Shown here piece by piece: positions 52,793 to 62,868 of a stretch of DNA of 64,000 nucleotides. Both the position numbers and the translations under genes were made by a program. The first letter of the stretch is position 1. Each line of letters opens with the position of its first letter. Source of the DNA: Mucilaginibacter sp. OK098 (GTDB taxonomy: Bacteria > Bacteroidota > Bacteroidia > Sphingobacteriales > Sphingobacteriaceae); contig NZ_FRCM01000001.1 of the NCBI RefSeq assembly GCF_900142915.1, positions 434,001 to 498,000 of the forward strand. Direction: 5' to 3'. A model generated the notes under the pieces. That model saw only the letters and a program-made list of their open reading frames with translations. It made no database searches and was not told the origin of the DNA.

Positions 52793-53142
52793 AATAGGGG
52801 GAAATTAAATGGAATATAACGGTTATTAACTCTGTCTGACTATAAGCTGATGCTCCTGTAAACCTAAAGCTAATGATAATTAGCATAAATCTCAAATGTT
52901 ATTTATCACCATGCCCCCCTACTAAAGCGCTGGCATGTAACTACACTTAAAACTATTGTAACCAGGTTTAAGGTTTTGCACGCTCATTAATTTTAGCAAA
53001 TTTTAAATTATTGATTATCAATTGTTTATTGTGGTTTTAAAAATTTCATAAATTTTAATGAATTTGAAACAATAGCAATAACTCCTGTACCCAACTTCCG
53101 GGCATCTTAGCAGCATAATAAACCAATTATACTTTTAAATTT
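52793..53142. promoter_or_regulatory. Divergent promoter region of the fructan locus
   Basis: 350 AT-rich bases between the divergent HTCS and transporter genes. It includes a palindrome TTGATTATCAA near 53012-53022 and, close to the transporter start, TGAATTTG, one mismatch from the Bacteroidota TAnnTTTG element. The AraC-type HTCS should bind here to activate the plus-strand genes (family knowledge); exact sites cannot be given. Confidence 0.4.
53121..53134 (+). repeat. 14-base element repeated before transporter and susC
   Basis: AACCAATTATACTT occurs here, eight bases before the transporter ATG, and again exactly at 55402-55415, 12 bases before the susC ATG. The position in both leaders suggests a shared ribosome-binding or regulatory element rather than chance. 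Confidence 0.45.
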
Positions 53143-54480
53143 ATGACTAAATATTCTGTCCTGGCCTGGTCCATGGTCGTGGCCCTTGGTGGCTTCCTGT
53201 TTGGTTTTGATACCGCAGTAATATCGGGCGCCGAAAAATCAATTCAACAATTCTGGAATTTAAATGTGTTTGAACATGGCCTCACCATTTCAATTGCATT
53301 AATCGGAACAGTGATAGGTTCCTTGCTGGGTTCAAAACCATCAGATCGTTTTGGGCGCAAAAATACGCTGTATTGTGTAGCAATAGCCTACTTACTGGCA
53401 TCATTAGGAACAGCACTGGCCGACAACTGGTATATGTTTTTGATCTTCCGCTTATTAGGCGGATTAGGTGTTGGAGTATCATCAGTAACTGCTCCTATTT
53501 ATATTTCTGAAATTTCGCCGGCTGATCGCCGCGGCCGTTTGGTGGGCTTGTTTCAATTCAATGTTGTTTTAGGAATTTTGATCTCCTATTTATCCAATTA
53601 CCTGATAGGGCAGGGAGGAGAGACTTCATGGCGATGGATGCTGGGTGTTCAGGCCGTACCATCATTTGTATTCCTGGTATTGATCCGTTATATTCCCGAG
53701 AGCCCGAGATGGCTGATCCTTAAAAAGCAGGCGAATGAAAAAGCATTAGCAATTCTAAGAATTATCAACCCCCTTAATTGCGACCAGGAACTGATATCCA
53801 TCCAAAATTCAGCGCTTGACAGCGAAGGGAAGAAACATAAAAAGGAAAGCCTGTTTTCGGGGAGATACAGTAAACCTGTAATGCTGGCCATGTCATTTGC
53901 ATTTTTCAACCAGGTCTCGGGTATTAATGCCATTATTTATTACGCGCCAAGGATCTTTGAAATGGCCGGTCTGGGGACGCATTCCTCACTTCTTTCAACC
54001 GTAGGAATAGGCCTCATCAATTTTACATTCACCCTTCTGGCTATAAGCATTATTGATAAAGTGGGCCGGCGGGTACTTATGTTAATTGGTTCAATCGGGC
54101 TCATCACCTCCTTGTTTTTAGTTTCCTATACTTTTTACGCGGGCGATTTTGGCGGCTTTGCCATACCGGTTTATATCATGCTTTTCATCGCTTTTTTCGC
54201 CTTCTCGCAGGGAGCCGTTATCTGGGTATTTATATCCGAAATATTTCCAAACCAGGTAAGAGCGCAGGGGCAAACATTAGGAAGTTCAACTCATTGGATA
54301 ATGGCAGCATTAATTGCTTTCAGCTTCCCATACTTCGCCGAAAAACTGGGCGGGGGAAATACATTCCTGTTTTTTGGTGTGATGATGGTAGCGCAGCTGG
54401 TTTTTGTTTGGAAGATCATGCCCGAAACAAAAGGCAAGTCGTTGGAGCAAATTGATAACAGTGTTTTGGTGATGCATTAA
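53143..54480 (+). CDS. MFS sugar porter, probable fructose:H+ symporter
   Basis: 445 residues, twelve predicted helices. Sugar-porter family signatures: GGFLFGFDTAVISGA at the N-terminus, the loop motif PSDRFGRKN (normally D-R-x-G-R-R/K), VTAPIYISEISPADRRGRLVGLFQ, and the C-terminal PETKGKSLEQI. It resembles BT1758-type inner-membrane importers of fructan loci. It brings monosaccharide released by the GH32 enzyme into the cytosol, where the fructokinase encoded 11 bases downstream can act. Confidence 0.9.
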   Translation: MTKYSVLAWSMVVALGGFLFGFDTAVISGAEKSIQQFWNLNVFEHGLTISIALIGTVIGSLLGSKPSDRFGRKNTLYCVAIAYLLASLGTALADNWYMFLIFRLLGGLGVGVSSVTAPIYISEISPADRRGRLVGLFQFNVVLGILISYLSNYLIGQGGETSWRWMLGVQAVPSFVFLVLIRYIPESPRWLILKKQANEKALAILRIINPLNCDQELISIQNSALDSEGKKHKKESLFSGRYSKPVMLAMSFAFFNQVSGINAIIYYAPRIFEMAGLGTHSSLLSTVGIGLINFTFTLLAISIIDKVGRRVLMLIGSIGLITSLFLVSYTFYAGDFGGFAIPVYIMLFIAFFAFSQGAVIWVFISEIFPNQVRAQGQTLGSSTHWIMAALIAFSFPYFAEKLGGGNTFLFFGVMMVAQLVFVWKIMPETKGKSLEQIDNSVLVMH

Positions 54481-54491
54481 AAACAAACAAG

Positions 54492-55394
54492 ATGAACAAC
54501 GAAGCTAATAAAACAAAGGCAATGTGTTATGGTGAGGTACTTTGGGATGTTCTCCCTGAAGGTTCCCAACCTGGTGGGGCGCCTTTAAATGTAGCCTATC
54601 ATTTAAATAAAATGGGGTTATCAACCAGTATTATAAGCAAGGTTGGGGATGACAGCAACGGAGAGCGATTGGTACGCCTGATGGATGAATGGGGGATTAA
54701 TTTGCAGTTTTTACAGGTAGATACCGAGTACCCTACAAGCGAGGTCTTAGCAAAAATGAATGGCAATGAGGCCTCCTACGAAATTGTTTTTCCGGTTGCC
54801 TGGGATTTTATCGGCAAAAACAACCAGATCCAATCGGTAATAAATTCATCAACCTATTTCGTGTACGGCAGTTTGGCCTCCAGAAATGAAACCTCGAGGG
54901 ATACGCTTTTCAGATTGCTTGAAACCGATGCTATAAAAGTATTTGACATTAACCTGCGGCCTCCTTTTATGGGACAGGACCTGTTGAAAGTTTTATTGGA
55001 AAAGGCCGATATCGTAAAACTTAACCAGGCCGAGCTGGAAATGGTACAGATCATTTTCAATGGCCCATTGGATAAGGAGGCAAGCCAGGTAAAATTTATC
55101 CAGGATCATTTTAATATCGGGGAAGTGATCATCACCAAGGGAGAATTCGGCGCCTCTTACTATACAAATAAAAAGGGATACCATTTATGGGGAAACGAAG
55201 TGCAGGTGCGGGATACAATAGGCAGTGGCGATTCATTCCTGGCTGCATTTATTGCCAATCACTATTTAAAAGCACAACCTAAAATAATATTAAAAAACGC
55301 AATAGCTATGGGGGCTTTTATTGCAACAAAGAAAGGAGGTTGCCCGGATTACCGGATAGAAGAATACGAAAGCTTTAAAAGCAAAATGTTTTAA
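54492..55394 (+). CDS. PfkB-family fructokinase
   Basis: 300 residues. PfkB carbohydrate-kinase features: GEVLWDVLPEGSQPGGAPLNVAYHL (sugar site), SKVGDDSNGERLVRLMDEWG, FDINLRPPF, KLNQAELEMV and the ATP/anion-hole motif RDTIGSGDSFLAAFIA with the catalytic Asp. It phosphorylates fructose with ATP. Co-transcribed with the sugar porter and followed 33 bases later by susC, so the operon links import of the monomer with its activation. Confidence 0.92.
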   Translation: MNNEANKTKAMCYGEVLWDVLPEGSQPGGAPLNVAYHLNKMGLSTSIISKVGDDSNGERLVRLMDEWGINLQFLQVDTEYPTSEVLAKMNGNEASYEIVFPVAWDFIGKNNQIQSVINSSTYFVYGSLASRNETSRDTLFRLLETDAIKVFDINLRPPFMGQDLLKVLLEKADIVKLNQAELEMVQIIFNGPLDKEASQVKFIQDHFNIGEVIITKGEFGASYYTNKKGYHLWGNEVQVRDTIGSGDSFLAAFIANHYLKAQPKIILKNAIAMGAFIATKKGGCPDYRIEEYESFKSKMF

Positions 55395-55427
55395 ATAAAC
55401 CAACCAATTATACTTAAATAAAAATCA

Positions 55428-58400
55428 ATGAGAAAATTATTACTTATTTGTTCTTTCCTTATCCTGTTGATAAGTGAAGGATACGCGCAATCCCGAATCA
55501 TTACCGGGACTGTATCCGATAACTCATCTAAACCATTGGATGGAGTTACGATAGCGGTTGTTGAAACCCAAAAATCAACGGTTTCAGATGTTAATGGAAA
55601 ATTCAAAATAGCTGTAGAAAACGGCCAGTCGTTAAGATTTTCTTATGTGGGTGCAAAATCAATAGTTGTTCCCATCGCTGCTGATACGAAGGTACTTAAT
55701 ATTGTATTTAAAGATGCGGAAAACACACTTAACGAAGTGGTTGTAACCGGTTATACTTCTGAAAGAAAGAAAGACCTGATAGGTGCGGTGTCAGTTGTTG
55801 ACCTGGCCCCGGTAAAAAACAACAGTTCGGGAAATACCATGCAGGCTTTACAAGGAAGGGTTGCCGGTTTGTTTATTGAAAAAGACGGATCAGTTAACGG
55901 GGGAACCAGCAGGATTTTAATCAGGGGAGCCAATACTTTAGGCAACAACAACCCTTTGTATATTATCGATGGGATTCCTACTACCAGGCCTGAAGTATTT
56001 CAAAACCTGTCACCTGCAAATATAGCATCTGTCCAGGTACTAAAGGATGCCTCAGCCGAGTCAATTTACGGATCACGGGCCTCAAATGGCGTTATCATCG
56101 TTACTACCAAAAATGGGGGGAATACACAGGATAAGGTTCAGTTTCAGTTTAATAACAGCACATCAGTTGAATCAGAAAAGTCTTCAAGGTTCAAAATGTT
56201 AAGCGCTGTTGACAGGGGCAAGGCATTATGGCAAGCCTCTGTAAATGATGGCCAGGACCCTGCTGCCGGTTATGGCGACATCTATGCTTTTAACTGGAAT
56301 AATGATTATCAAAACCCTGTTTTAAACAGCGTTACCGTGAAACCTTTTGTGGGCGGGGATCCTAATACACCTGCAGGAAATACTGACTGGCAAAGTGTAT
56401 TGTATAAAACGGCAATTGCTACAAATAATGATTTAACGGCCTCCGTAGGTAATAAAAATTCATCGCTTCAAATAAATTTTGGGCATATAAGTAATAACGG
56501 GCTTGTTAAATTTACCAAATACGGGCGCACAACCGGGAGCATTAATGCAATAACACATTCTTTTAATAATAAAGCCACTTTTGGCGTTAATTTAAAAATT
56601 ACCAACTCGAACGAAACCCTTACAACTAACGACCTGGGTGGCGCATCAACCCCATTTTTGGCGGTTACATTAGCTCCAACTATCCCGGTTTACCAAAAAG
56701 ACGGGACTACTTATGCAGGTGAATTGGGTGCAGGTTATTCTGATAGGAACAATCCTTTGCACATGCAGGACCTCGCAAAATGGAATAACGCGAATCGTTT
56801 AAACACATTTGGAAATGTTTTTTTAGAAATTCAGCCAATTAAGAATTTGTTTTTCAAATCTAATTATGGTGCTGACAATGCGAACTATTTAAATAAGATA
56901 ATTACACCAACTTTTTCGGAAGGGGCCTTAAACCGTACAACCAATAGTTTATTTTTTGATCAAAACCATTATTTAAGTACTACCTGGTCAAATACTTTAA
57001 GATATAATTATGATTTGAACGCCAATAATCATTTCAAAATATTGGTTGGTACTGAATACATCAAAACCTTTACTGATTATCAAACAACCTTAAAACAAGG
57101 GTTTGCTCTGCAAACGGAAGATTATTTCACATTAAACGCAGGAACAGGAAATACAACGGTTACAGGTACATCACTTGGGAATAGGCTGCTTTCTGAGTTT
57201 GGACGTTTGGATTACAACTACTCCAATAAATATTTAGCGTCAGTTACCGTTCGCCGCGACGGTTCTTCAAGGTTTGGTACTGATAATCAATACGGTATTT
57301 TTCCTGCCGCTTCGGCCGGGTGGAGAATTGACAGGGAAGGCTTCATGAAGAATAAAACCTTTTTCTCTGAATTAAAAGCAAGAGTTGGCGTAGGCCGGGT
57401 AGGTAACCAGGAAATTGGTGACCTGTCGCGTTTTGCCCTTTACGATACCCGGTATGGTACTACATTATCGCAGCTTGTAGGTGGATTTTGGGAACAATAC
57501 ATGAATATCGGAACTGCATATTCTTTGTCGGGTGCTAATACAGGAACCTTACCATCAGGTTTTGTTCAAACCCAGGCAGCAAACCCCGGACTTAAATGGG
57601 AAACTACCGATGAAATAAACGCAGGGGTAGATTTTACAATATTTAATGAGAAAATTTCCGGTTCATTCGATTATTTTTCCAGGAAAACTACAGGCATTTT
57701 GATCACTCCTCCGGTTGCGTCGGCACTAGGCGAGGGGCAAACTAAAACAGTTAACGGTGCTTCAAAAAGCAATAAGGGTTGGGAGCTTTTAGTAACCTAC
57801 CATGGGCAACAAAAAGGAGATTTCAACTATAATGTAACGCTAAACTTCTCCCACTTCAGAGATAAGATCACAAATTTACCGGAGAACGTGAGGCCTGCTT
57901 ACCCGGGGAATATCGACAATACAATAATTGGCCATTCGCAATTTGACATTTTTGGATATAAAACCAATGGCCTTTTCCAATCTCAGGCCGAAGTTGATGC
58001 TGCTCCCACTCAAATAGGTGCAGGGCCGGGAAGAATTCGTTATGTTGATATAAATCATGACGGCAAAATTGACGCTAACGATCAAACCTGGATCGGAACT
58101 ACACTACCGGCTTTGGAGTATGGTGCAAGAATTGATTTGACTTATAAAAGGTTTGACCTATCAATATTTGGATCTGGTGTTGCCGGTAGAAAAGGATATG
58201 ATCCCTATACATTTTATAACAACCTGATGCATAGCAGGGAAAATGTAGGCCCGGGCGTATTTAATGGTTGGACACCGCAGCATACCAACACAAACGTACC
58301 TGCATTAACACTTAAAGACAATAATAATGAAGGACGGACTTCTGACTATTTCATTGTAAATACTTCATACTTCAAAGTTCGGAATATTCAAGTTGGATAT

Positions 58401-58568
58401 AACATAGAGCCTAAAGCAATCTTTACCAGGTTACGGGTATTTGCTATGGCCGAGAACGTATTTGTTTTGAAAAGCAAGCAATATTTAAGTCCCGATCCTG
58501 AAAGATTGAGTCTCGACCAGGTTCCGGTCCCCAGGATCTTCAGTTTTGGTATTAACGCATCATTTTAA
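55428..58568 (+). CDS. susC: SusC/RagA TonB-dependent transporter of the fructan locus
   Basis: 1046 residues with signal peptide (MRKLLLICSFLILLISEGYAQ). Carboxypeptidase-regulatory-like N-terminal domain (ITGTVSDNSSKPLDGVTIAVVE), then LNEVVVTGYTSERKKDLIGAVSVV, plug domain (RILIRGANTLGNNNPLYIIDG, DASAESIYGSRASNGVIIVTTK) and a barrel ending ...FSFGINASF. It imports fructan oligosaccharides with the SusD partner, 18 bases downstream. The 14-base element AACCAATTATACTT lies in its leader. Confidence 0.95.
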   Translation: MRKLLLICSFLILLISEGYAQSRIITGTVSDNSSKPLDGVTIAVVETQKSTVSDVNGKFKIAVENGQSLRFSYVGAKSIVVPIAADTKVLNIVFKDAENTLNEVVVTGYTSERKKDLIGAVSVVDLAPVKNNSSGNTMQALQGRVAGLFIEKDGSVNGGTSRILIRGANTLGNNNPLYIIDGIPTTRPEVFQNLSPANIASVQVLKDASAESIYGSRASNGVIIVTTKNGGNTQDKVQFQFNNSTSVESEKSSRFKMLSAVDRGKALWQASVNDGQDPAAGYGDIYAFNWNNDYQNPVLNSVTVKPFVGGDPNTPAGNTDWQSVLYKTAIATNNDLTASVGNKNSSLQINFGHISNNGLVKFTKYGRTTGSINAITHSFNNKATFGVNLKITNSNETLTTNDLGGASTPFLAVTLAPTIPVYQKDGTTYAGELGAGYSDRNNPLHMQDLAKWNNANRLNTFGNVFLEIQPIKNLFFKSNYGADNANYLNKIITPTFSEGALNRTTNSLFFDQNHYLSTTWSNTLRYNYDLNANNHFKILVGTEYIKTFTDYQTTLKQGFALQTEDYFTLNAGTGNTTVTGTSLGNRLLSEFGRLDYNYSNKYLASVTVRRDGSSRFGTDNQYGIFPAASAGWRIDREGFMKNKTFFSELKARVGVGRVGNQEIGDLSRFALYDTRYGTTLSQLVGGFWEQYMNIGTAYSLSGANTGTLPSGFVQTQAANPGLKWETTDEINAGVDFTIFNEKISGSFDYFSRKTTGILITPPVASALGEGQTKTVNGASKSNKGWELLVTYHGQQKGDFNYNVTLNFSHFRDKITNLPENVRPAYPGNIDNTIIGHSQFDIFGYKTNGLFQSQAEVDAAPTQIGAGPGRIRYVDINHDGKIDANDQTWIGTTLPALEYGARIDLTYKRFDLSIFGSGVAGRKGYDPYTFYNNLMHSRENVGPGVFNGWTPQHTNTNVPALTLKDNNNEGRTSDYFIVNTSYFKVRNIQVGYNIEPKAIFTRLRVFAMAENVFVLKSKQYLSPDPERLSLDQVPVPRIFSFGINASF

Positions 58569-58586
58569 CAAGAAAAAATATTCGAT

Positions 58587-60293
58587 ATGAAAACGAAAAT
58601 ATTATTAACAACTATTTTATCGGGGCTCTTGATTTTTGGCTCCTGTAAAAAAGCATTAGACTATACTCCAAAGGGAGTGCTGTCTTCTACAGATTTAAAA
58701 TCGCCAACCGCTGTTGAGGGCTTGGTAACGGCAGCTTATGCAGCTATTGGGAATGGTGATATGATAGGGCCTATATATAGCAATTGGGCTTATGGCAGCG
58801 TTCGCTCAGATGATGCTTATAAAGGTGGTGGCGGTACAGGTGACGTTGGCGAAGTTGATGCGATGGAGCATTACAACCTGGTTACGCCATCAATGGACTC
58901 ATATGTTTCGCGCACCTGGAAAAATTTGTTTAAATCTATTTCAAGGGCAAATGTGGCGCTTAGAGCAGTTAATTCACTTTCAGACGCTGAATTTCCAAAC
59001 AAAAAGATCCGTTTGGCCGAATTGAGATTTTTAAGAGCACATAGTTATTTTACGATGAAACGGTTATATAAAAACATCCCGATTTTTGATGAAAATGCAA
59101 CTGCTGCAGATATCCTGAAGGTTTCAAATACGTTAACAAACGACGAATCATGGAATAAAATTGCCGCCGATTTTCAGTATGCTATTGACAATTTACCCGA
59201 TACGCAACCAGAACTAGCCAGGGCTAATAAATTAGCTGCTGAGGCATATTTGGCAGAATTAAAATTATACCAGGCTTATGAACAGGATGATAAACACCAG
59301 GTAATAAATATTAATCAAACAAGATTACAGGAAGTGGTTACGCTTACGCAAGCAGTGATTGGTTCCGGTAAATATTCATTAAGCAATGATATTGCTGATA
59401 ATTTTTTACCTGAAACTGAAAACGGGCCTGAATCAGTATTCGCGATACAATTTACAATCAATGATGGAACTACTGCCGGTCGTTTGAATTTTGAAGATGG
59501 GTTAAACTATCCACATGGTGCGCCTCAATACGGGTGCTGCGGTTTTCATGCCGCAAGTCAGAACTTGGTGAACGCCTATACAACTGATACAAACGGGTTA
59601 CCTAATTTTGATACCTTTAATAATAGTATTGCAGACCTGTCAACCGCAACAGTTGATACCCGGTTAGATCATACAGTTGGCATTGACGGGCATCCGTATA
59701 AATACGATAATACAAAACCATTCAGCAACAGTTGGGTGCGCGATCCGGGTGTTTATGGTAATTTTCATACCATGCGTAACCAGCAGCTGGCTACAAGTTC
59801 ATCATATTTTAAGCTTGGGCCATTTATGGGTTCGGCAAAAAACTATGATATCCTCAGGTATGACGACATTTTATTAATGCAGGCCGAAGCTTATATTGAA
59901 TTAGGGCAACAGGCTAATGCGCTGCCATTAATTAATCAAATCAGGAACAGGGCTGCGGCAAGTACCGGGAGGCTTAAAAAGCTGGATGGTACTTTTGCCT
60001 CAAATTATAATGTAAAGCCATATACTTCAGCAAACTGGACCCAGGCCTACGCACGCAAAGCATTACAATGGGAGAGACGCCTTGAGTTTGCAACCGAAGG
60101 CGAACGTTTTTTTGATTTAGTGAGATGGGGAATTGCAGAAAAAACATTGAACGATTATATTAATATTGAAAAAGTAAGAAGGCCATTTTTATCTACAGCT
60201 AAATTTACTGCCGGAAGAGATGAGTACCTTCCTATTCCGCAATCAGAAATTACATTTACCAACGGTTTATATAAACAAAATCCGGGCTATTAA
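58587..60293 (+). CDS. susD: SusD/RagB lipoprotein of the fructan locus
   Basis: 568 residues with lipoprotein signal (TTILSGLLIFGSC). SusD features: KALDYTPKGVLSSTDLKSPTAVEGLVTAAYAAIG, AELRFLRAHSYFTMKRLYKNIPI, RYDDILLMQAEAYIELGQ, LQWERRLEFATEGERFFDLVRWG and terminal LPIPQSEITFTNGLYKQNPGY. It binds fructan oligosaccharides at the cell surface. There is no SusE/F-like lipoprotein after it; a GH32 gene follows after 114 bases. Confidence 0.93.
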   Translation: MKTKILLTTILSGLLIFGSCKKALDYTPKGVLSSTDLKSPTAVEGLVTAAYAAIGNGDMIGPIYSNWAYGSVRSDDAYKGGGGTGDVGEVDAMEHYNLVTPSMDSYVSRTWKNLFKSISRANVALRAVNSLSDAEFPNKKIRLAELRFLRAHSYFTMKRLYKNIPIFDENATAADILKVSNTLTNDESWNKIAADFQYAIDNLPDTQPELARANKLAAEAYLAELKLYQAYEQDDKHQVININQTRLQEVVTLTQAVIGSGKYSLSNDIADNFLPETENGPESVFAIQFTINDGTTAGRLNFEDGLNYPHGAPQYGCCGFHAASQNLVNAYTTDTNGLPNFDTFNNSIADLSTATVDTRLDHTVGIDGHPYKYDNTKPFSNSWVRDPGVYGNFHTMRNQQLATSSSYFKLGPFMGSAKNYDILRYDDILLMQAEAYIELGQQANALPLINQIRNRAAASTGRLKKLDGTFASNYNVKPYTSANWTQAYARKALQWERRLEFATEGERFFDLVRWGIAEKTLNDYINIEKVRRPFLSTAKFTAGRDEYLPIPQSEITFTNGLYKQNPGY

Positions 60294-60407
60294 AATTGGT
60301 AATAAAAACAACTTGCACCCCGGTTTGGTTTACCAGGCGGGATGCCGGTTGTTTTTAAATAAGTAAATATCCCTGCCGGATAATCAAACCCATTAAAAGC
60401 TTAAATT

Positions 60408-61937
60408 ATGAAAACTAAATGCGGCATATTAATGCTGATTGCCTTTATTACAGTAACATGTATTTGTAATGCGCAGGACCGTATACAAAAAAAATACACG
60501 GAACAATACCGCCCCCAGCTGCATTTTTCGCCAAAGGCACATTGGACAAATGACCCTAACGGGATGGTTTACTACAAGGGTGCTTACCACTTGTTCTTCC
60601 AATATTATCCTAAGGATATTATTTGGGGGCCAATGCATTGGGGGCACGCAGTAAGTAAGGACCTGGTGCATTGGAAGGAATTGCCGATTGCGCTTTATCC
60701 GGATAGTTTGGGTTATATATTTTCGGGCAGCGCGGTGGTTGATTCCAATAACACTTCGGGTTTTGGTAAAAAAGGGAAGATCCCTATGGTAGCCATATTT
60801 ACGCACCATGATCCAAAAGGGGAGAAGGAGGGCAGGGATAACTTTCAGAACGAAAGTCTCGCTTATAGCCTTGATAATGGCAATACCTGGATCAAGTATA
60901 AAGGTAACCCGGTGCTGAAAAATCCCGGGATCAAAGATTTTCGCGACCCTAAAGTAATGTGGTATGCAAAGGAGAAAAAGTGGGTGATGACGCTTGCGAC
61001 CCTGGACCATATTACCTTCTATTCTTCACCTAACCTAAAGGATTGGAAAAAGGAAAGTGAGTTTGGAAAAGAAATTGGCGCCCATGGCGGGGTATGGGAA
61101 TGCCCGGATCTTTTTCCTTTAAAGTTGAATGGAAAAACCTATTGGATATTAATTGTGAATCTTAACCCCGGCGGGCCAAACGGAGGTTCGGCCACCCAGT
61201 ACTTTACAGGTAGTTTTGACGGGAACAAGTTTACCCCTGTTGATACACAAACCCGCTGGCTTGATTACGGCCCAGATGAATATGCCGGCATTACCTGGAG
61301 CAATACCGGCAACCGCAAAATATTTTTAGGCTGGATGAGTAACTGGGAATACGCTAACCAGGTACCCACAAAAGTTTGGCGCAATGCTATGACCATTCCG
61401 CGCGAGCTGAATTTGGAGCAAACGGATAATGGCCTTTTATTAAAATCCCAACCTGTAGCTGAACTGAAAAATATCTATACTAACACTACTGAATTAAAAA
61501 ATGTGCAGGTAAATAAAAACGTTAATTTATCTGCAAGGGTTAAGGGATTTGAAAGCAGGTATATGTTGAAGTTACGTTTTGATAAACTAAAAAACTACGC
61601 TGTAAGGTTATCAAACGGAAAGAACGAAGAGTTGCTGATTGGCTATGATGCAGTTAAAAATCAATATTATATTGACCGTACAAAAGCCGGCAAAATGGAT
61701 TTTCAAAAAGATTTTGCAGGGCGATTTACAGCACCACGTTTAACAGCCGTAAAAGGTTCCGATATCACCCTGGTGGTTGATAAGGCATCGGTTGAGGTGT
61801 TTGCCGATGGTGGGCTAACAGTAATGACTGTTATTTATTTTCCAAATAGTGATTTTAATAATTTGGCAATAACGTCAGCAGACATGCTGAAAGTCAGTAG
61901 CCTGAAGCTAACCGGGCTGCATTCTATCTGGAAATAA
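60408..61937 (+). CDS. GH32 fructan hydrolase (levanase/inulinase type)
   Basis: 509 residues with signal peptide (MKTKCGILMLIAFITVTCICNAQ; the Cys at 18/20 could also be lipidated). GH32 catalytic residues: nucleophile Asp49 in HWTNDPNGMVYYKG, transition-state stabiliser Asp180 in DFRDPKV, acid/base Glu231 in WECPDLF. A C-terminal beta-sandwich ends in VEVFADGGLTVMTVIYFP. Family members cut beta-2,1 or beta-2,6 fructans or sucrose; which one cannot be told here. It supplies fructose for the transporter and fructokinase of the same locus. Confidence 0.93.
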   Translation: MKTKCGILMLIAFITVTCICNAQDRIQKKYTEQYRPQLHFSPKAHWTNDPNGMVYYKGAYHLFFQYYPKDIIWGPMHWGHAVSKDLVHWKELPIALYPDSLGYIFSGSAVVDSNNTSGFGKKGKIPMVAIFTHHDPKGEKEGRDNFQNESLAYSLDNGNTWIKYKGNPVLKNPGIKDFRDPKVMWYAKEKKWVMTLATLDHITFYSSPNLKDWKKESEFGKEIGAHGGVWECPDLFPLKLNGKTYWILIVNLNPGGPNGGSATQYFTGSFDGNKFTPVDTQTRWLDYGPDEYAGITWSNTGNRKIFLGWMSNWEYANQVPTKVWRNAMTIPRELNLEQTDNGLLLKSQPVAELKNIYTNTTELKNVQVNKNVNLSARVKGFESRYMLKLRFDKLKNYAVRLSNGKNEELLIGYDAVKNQYYIDRTKAGKMDFQKDFAGRFTAPRLTAVKGSDITLVVDKASVEVFADGGLTVMTVIYFPNSDFNNLAITSADMLKVSSLKLTGLHSIWK

Positions 61938-61984
61938 AGAAAAACGGGAGATTTTACTCCGGGATTTTGATTGATTAATTAAAA

Positions 61985-62017
61985 GGCGCTTCAGGTGAGA
62001 TGGAAGCCCTTTTTTTC
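61985..62017. terminator. Terminator between GH32 and GH43 remnants
   Basis: GGCgCTTC and GAAGCC form a stem with a ten-base loop, followed by a run of seven T. It is located 47 bases after the GH32 stop and faces the minus-strand GH43 pseudogene. Confidence 0.65.
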
Positions 62018-62019
62018 TA

Positions 62020-62868
62020 TTATTTAACCTTTTTAACCCCTTCTGTTGTCATCACTACCCGCTTTATAGTTCCATCTTTATTATAATACAAATAATCAAT
62101 ACACACTGAACGGTGAAAACGGCCTTCATCAGCAGCAAGGGCTCCGTTATGGTAGATAAAGTAGCTTTTACCTTTAAAATCAATTATCGCCTGGTGATTG
62201 GTATTACTGTTCCCCGCCAGCTCGTTAATTATACCTTTATAGATCCAGGGCCCCTCAATATTCCGGCTCATGGCATAGGCTATCTTTTCAGGAAACTCAT
62301 AAGCATACGAAAGGTAGTACCCTCCATCTCGTTTATGGATCCACGGCGCTTCGGTATAATGAGGCAAGGTGATAGTTTTGATCGATCCGTCTAATTCAAT
62401 CATGTTTTTTTTCAATTTAGCGTAATAGCAAATGCCATTTCCCCAAAATAACCAGGCCTGTCCATCGTCATCAATCATCACTGTAGGATCAATATCATCT
62501 AAGGCTTTGATCATGTCATTTGTTACCAATGCTGTACCCCTGGCATCAACAAACGGACCTGTTGGATTATCGGAAATGCCTACGCCTATTGCTTTACCAG
62601 GAATGGTGGCATGTTCTATTGCGGCGTACCAATAAAACTTTCCGTCCCGTTCAATCACCTGCGATGCCCAGGCATCATCCTTTGCCCAGCTAAACGTTTT
62701 AACATTCATCAGGATCGGCGTGGGCTCTGTCCAGGTTACCATATCGTCCGATGAAAAACAAAACCAGTTATGCATTACGTAACCATTATGCCCTGTTGGC
62801 GCTTCGTCATGGCCGGTATATAAATAACCCGTCCCTTATAAACCATTGCTGCGGGGGCGGCAGTGAAA
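62020..62868 (-). pseudogene. GH43 glycosidase pseudogene (frameshift, 5' end deleted)
   Basis: The intact frame starts at ATG 62775 (MHNWFCFSSDDMVTW) but GH43 homology continues upstream in a second frame. TGHDEAPTGHNGYV reads in frame to 62775, while AAMVYKGRV before it is shifted by one base, consistent with a single deletion near 62818. The conserved start normally reads xADPAPMVY; here it reads TAAPAAMVY, so the catalytic-base Asp is Ala. Homology then stops at ~62868, where an SDR fragment begins on the other strand. Later motifs are intact, including DPTVMIDDDG and LPHYTEAPWIHKRDGGYYLSY. Confidence 0.75.
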
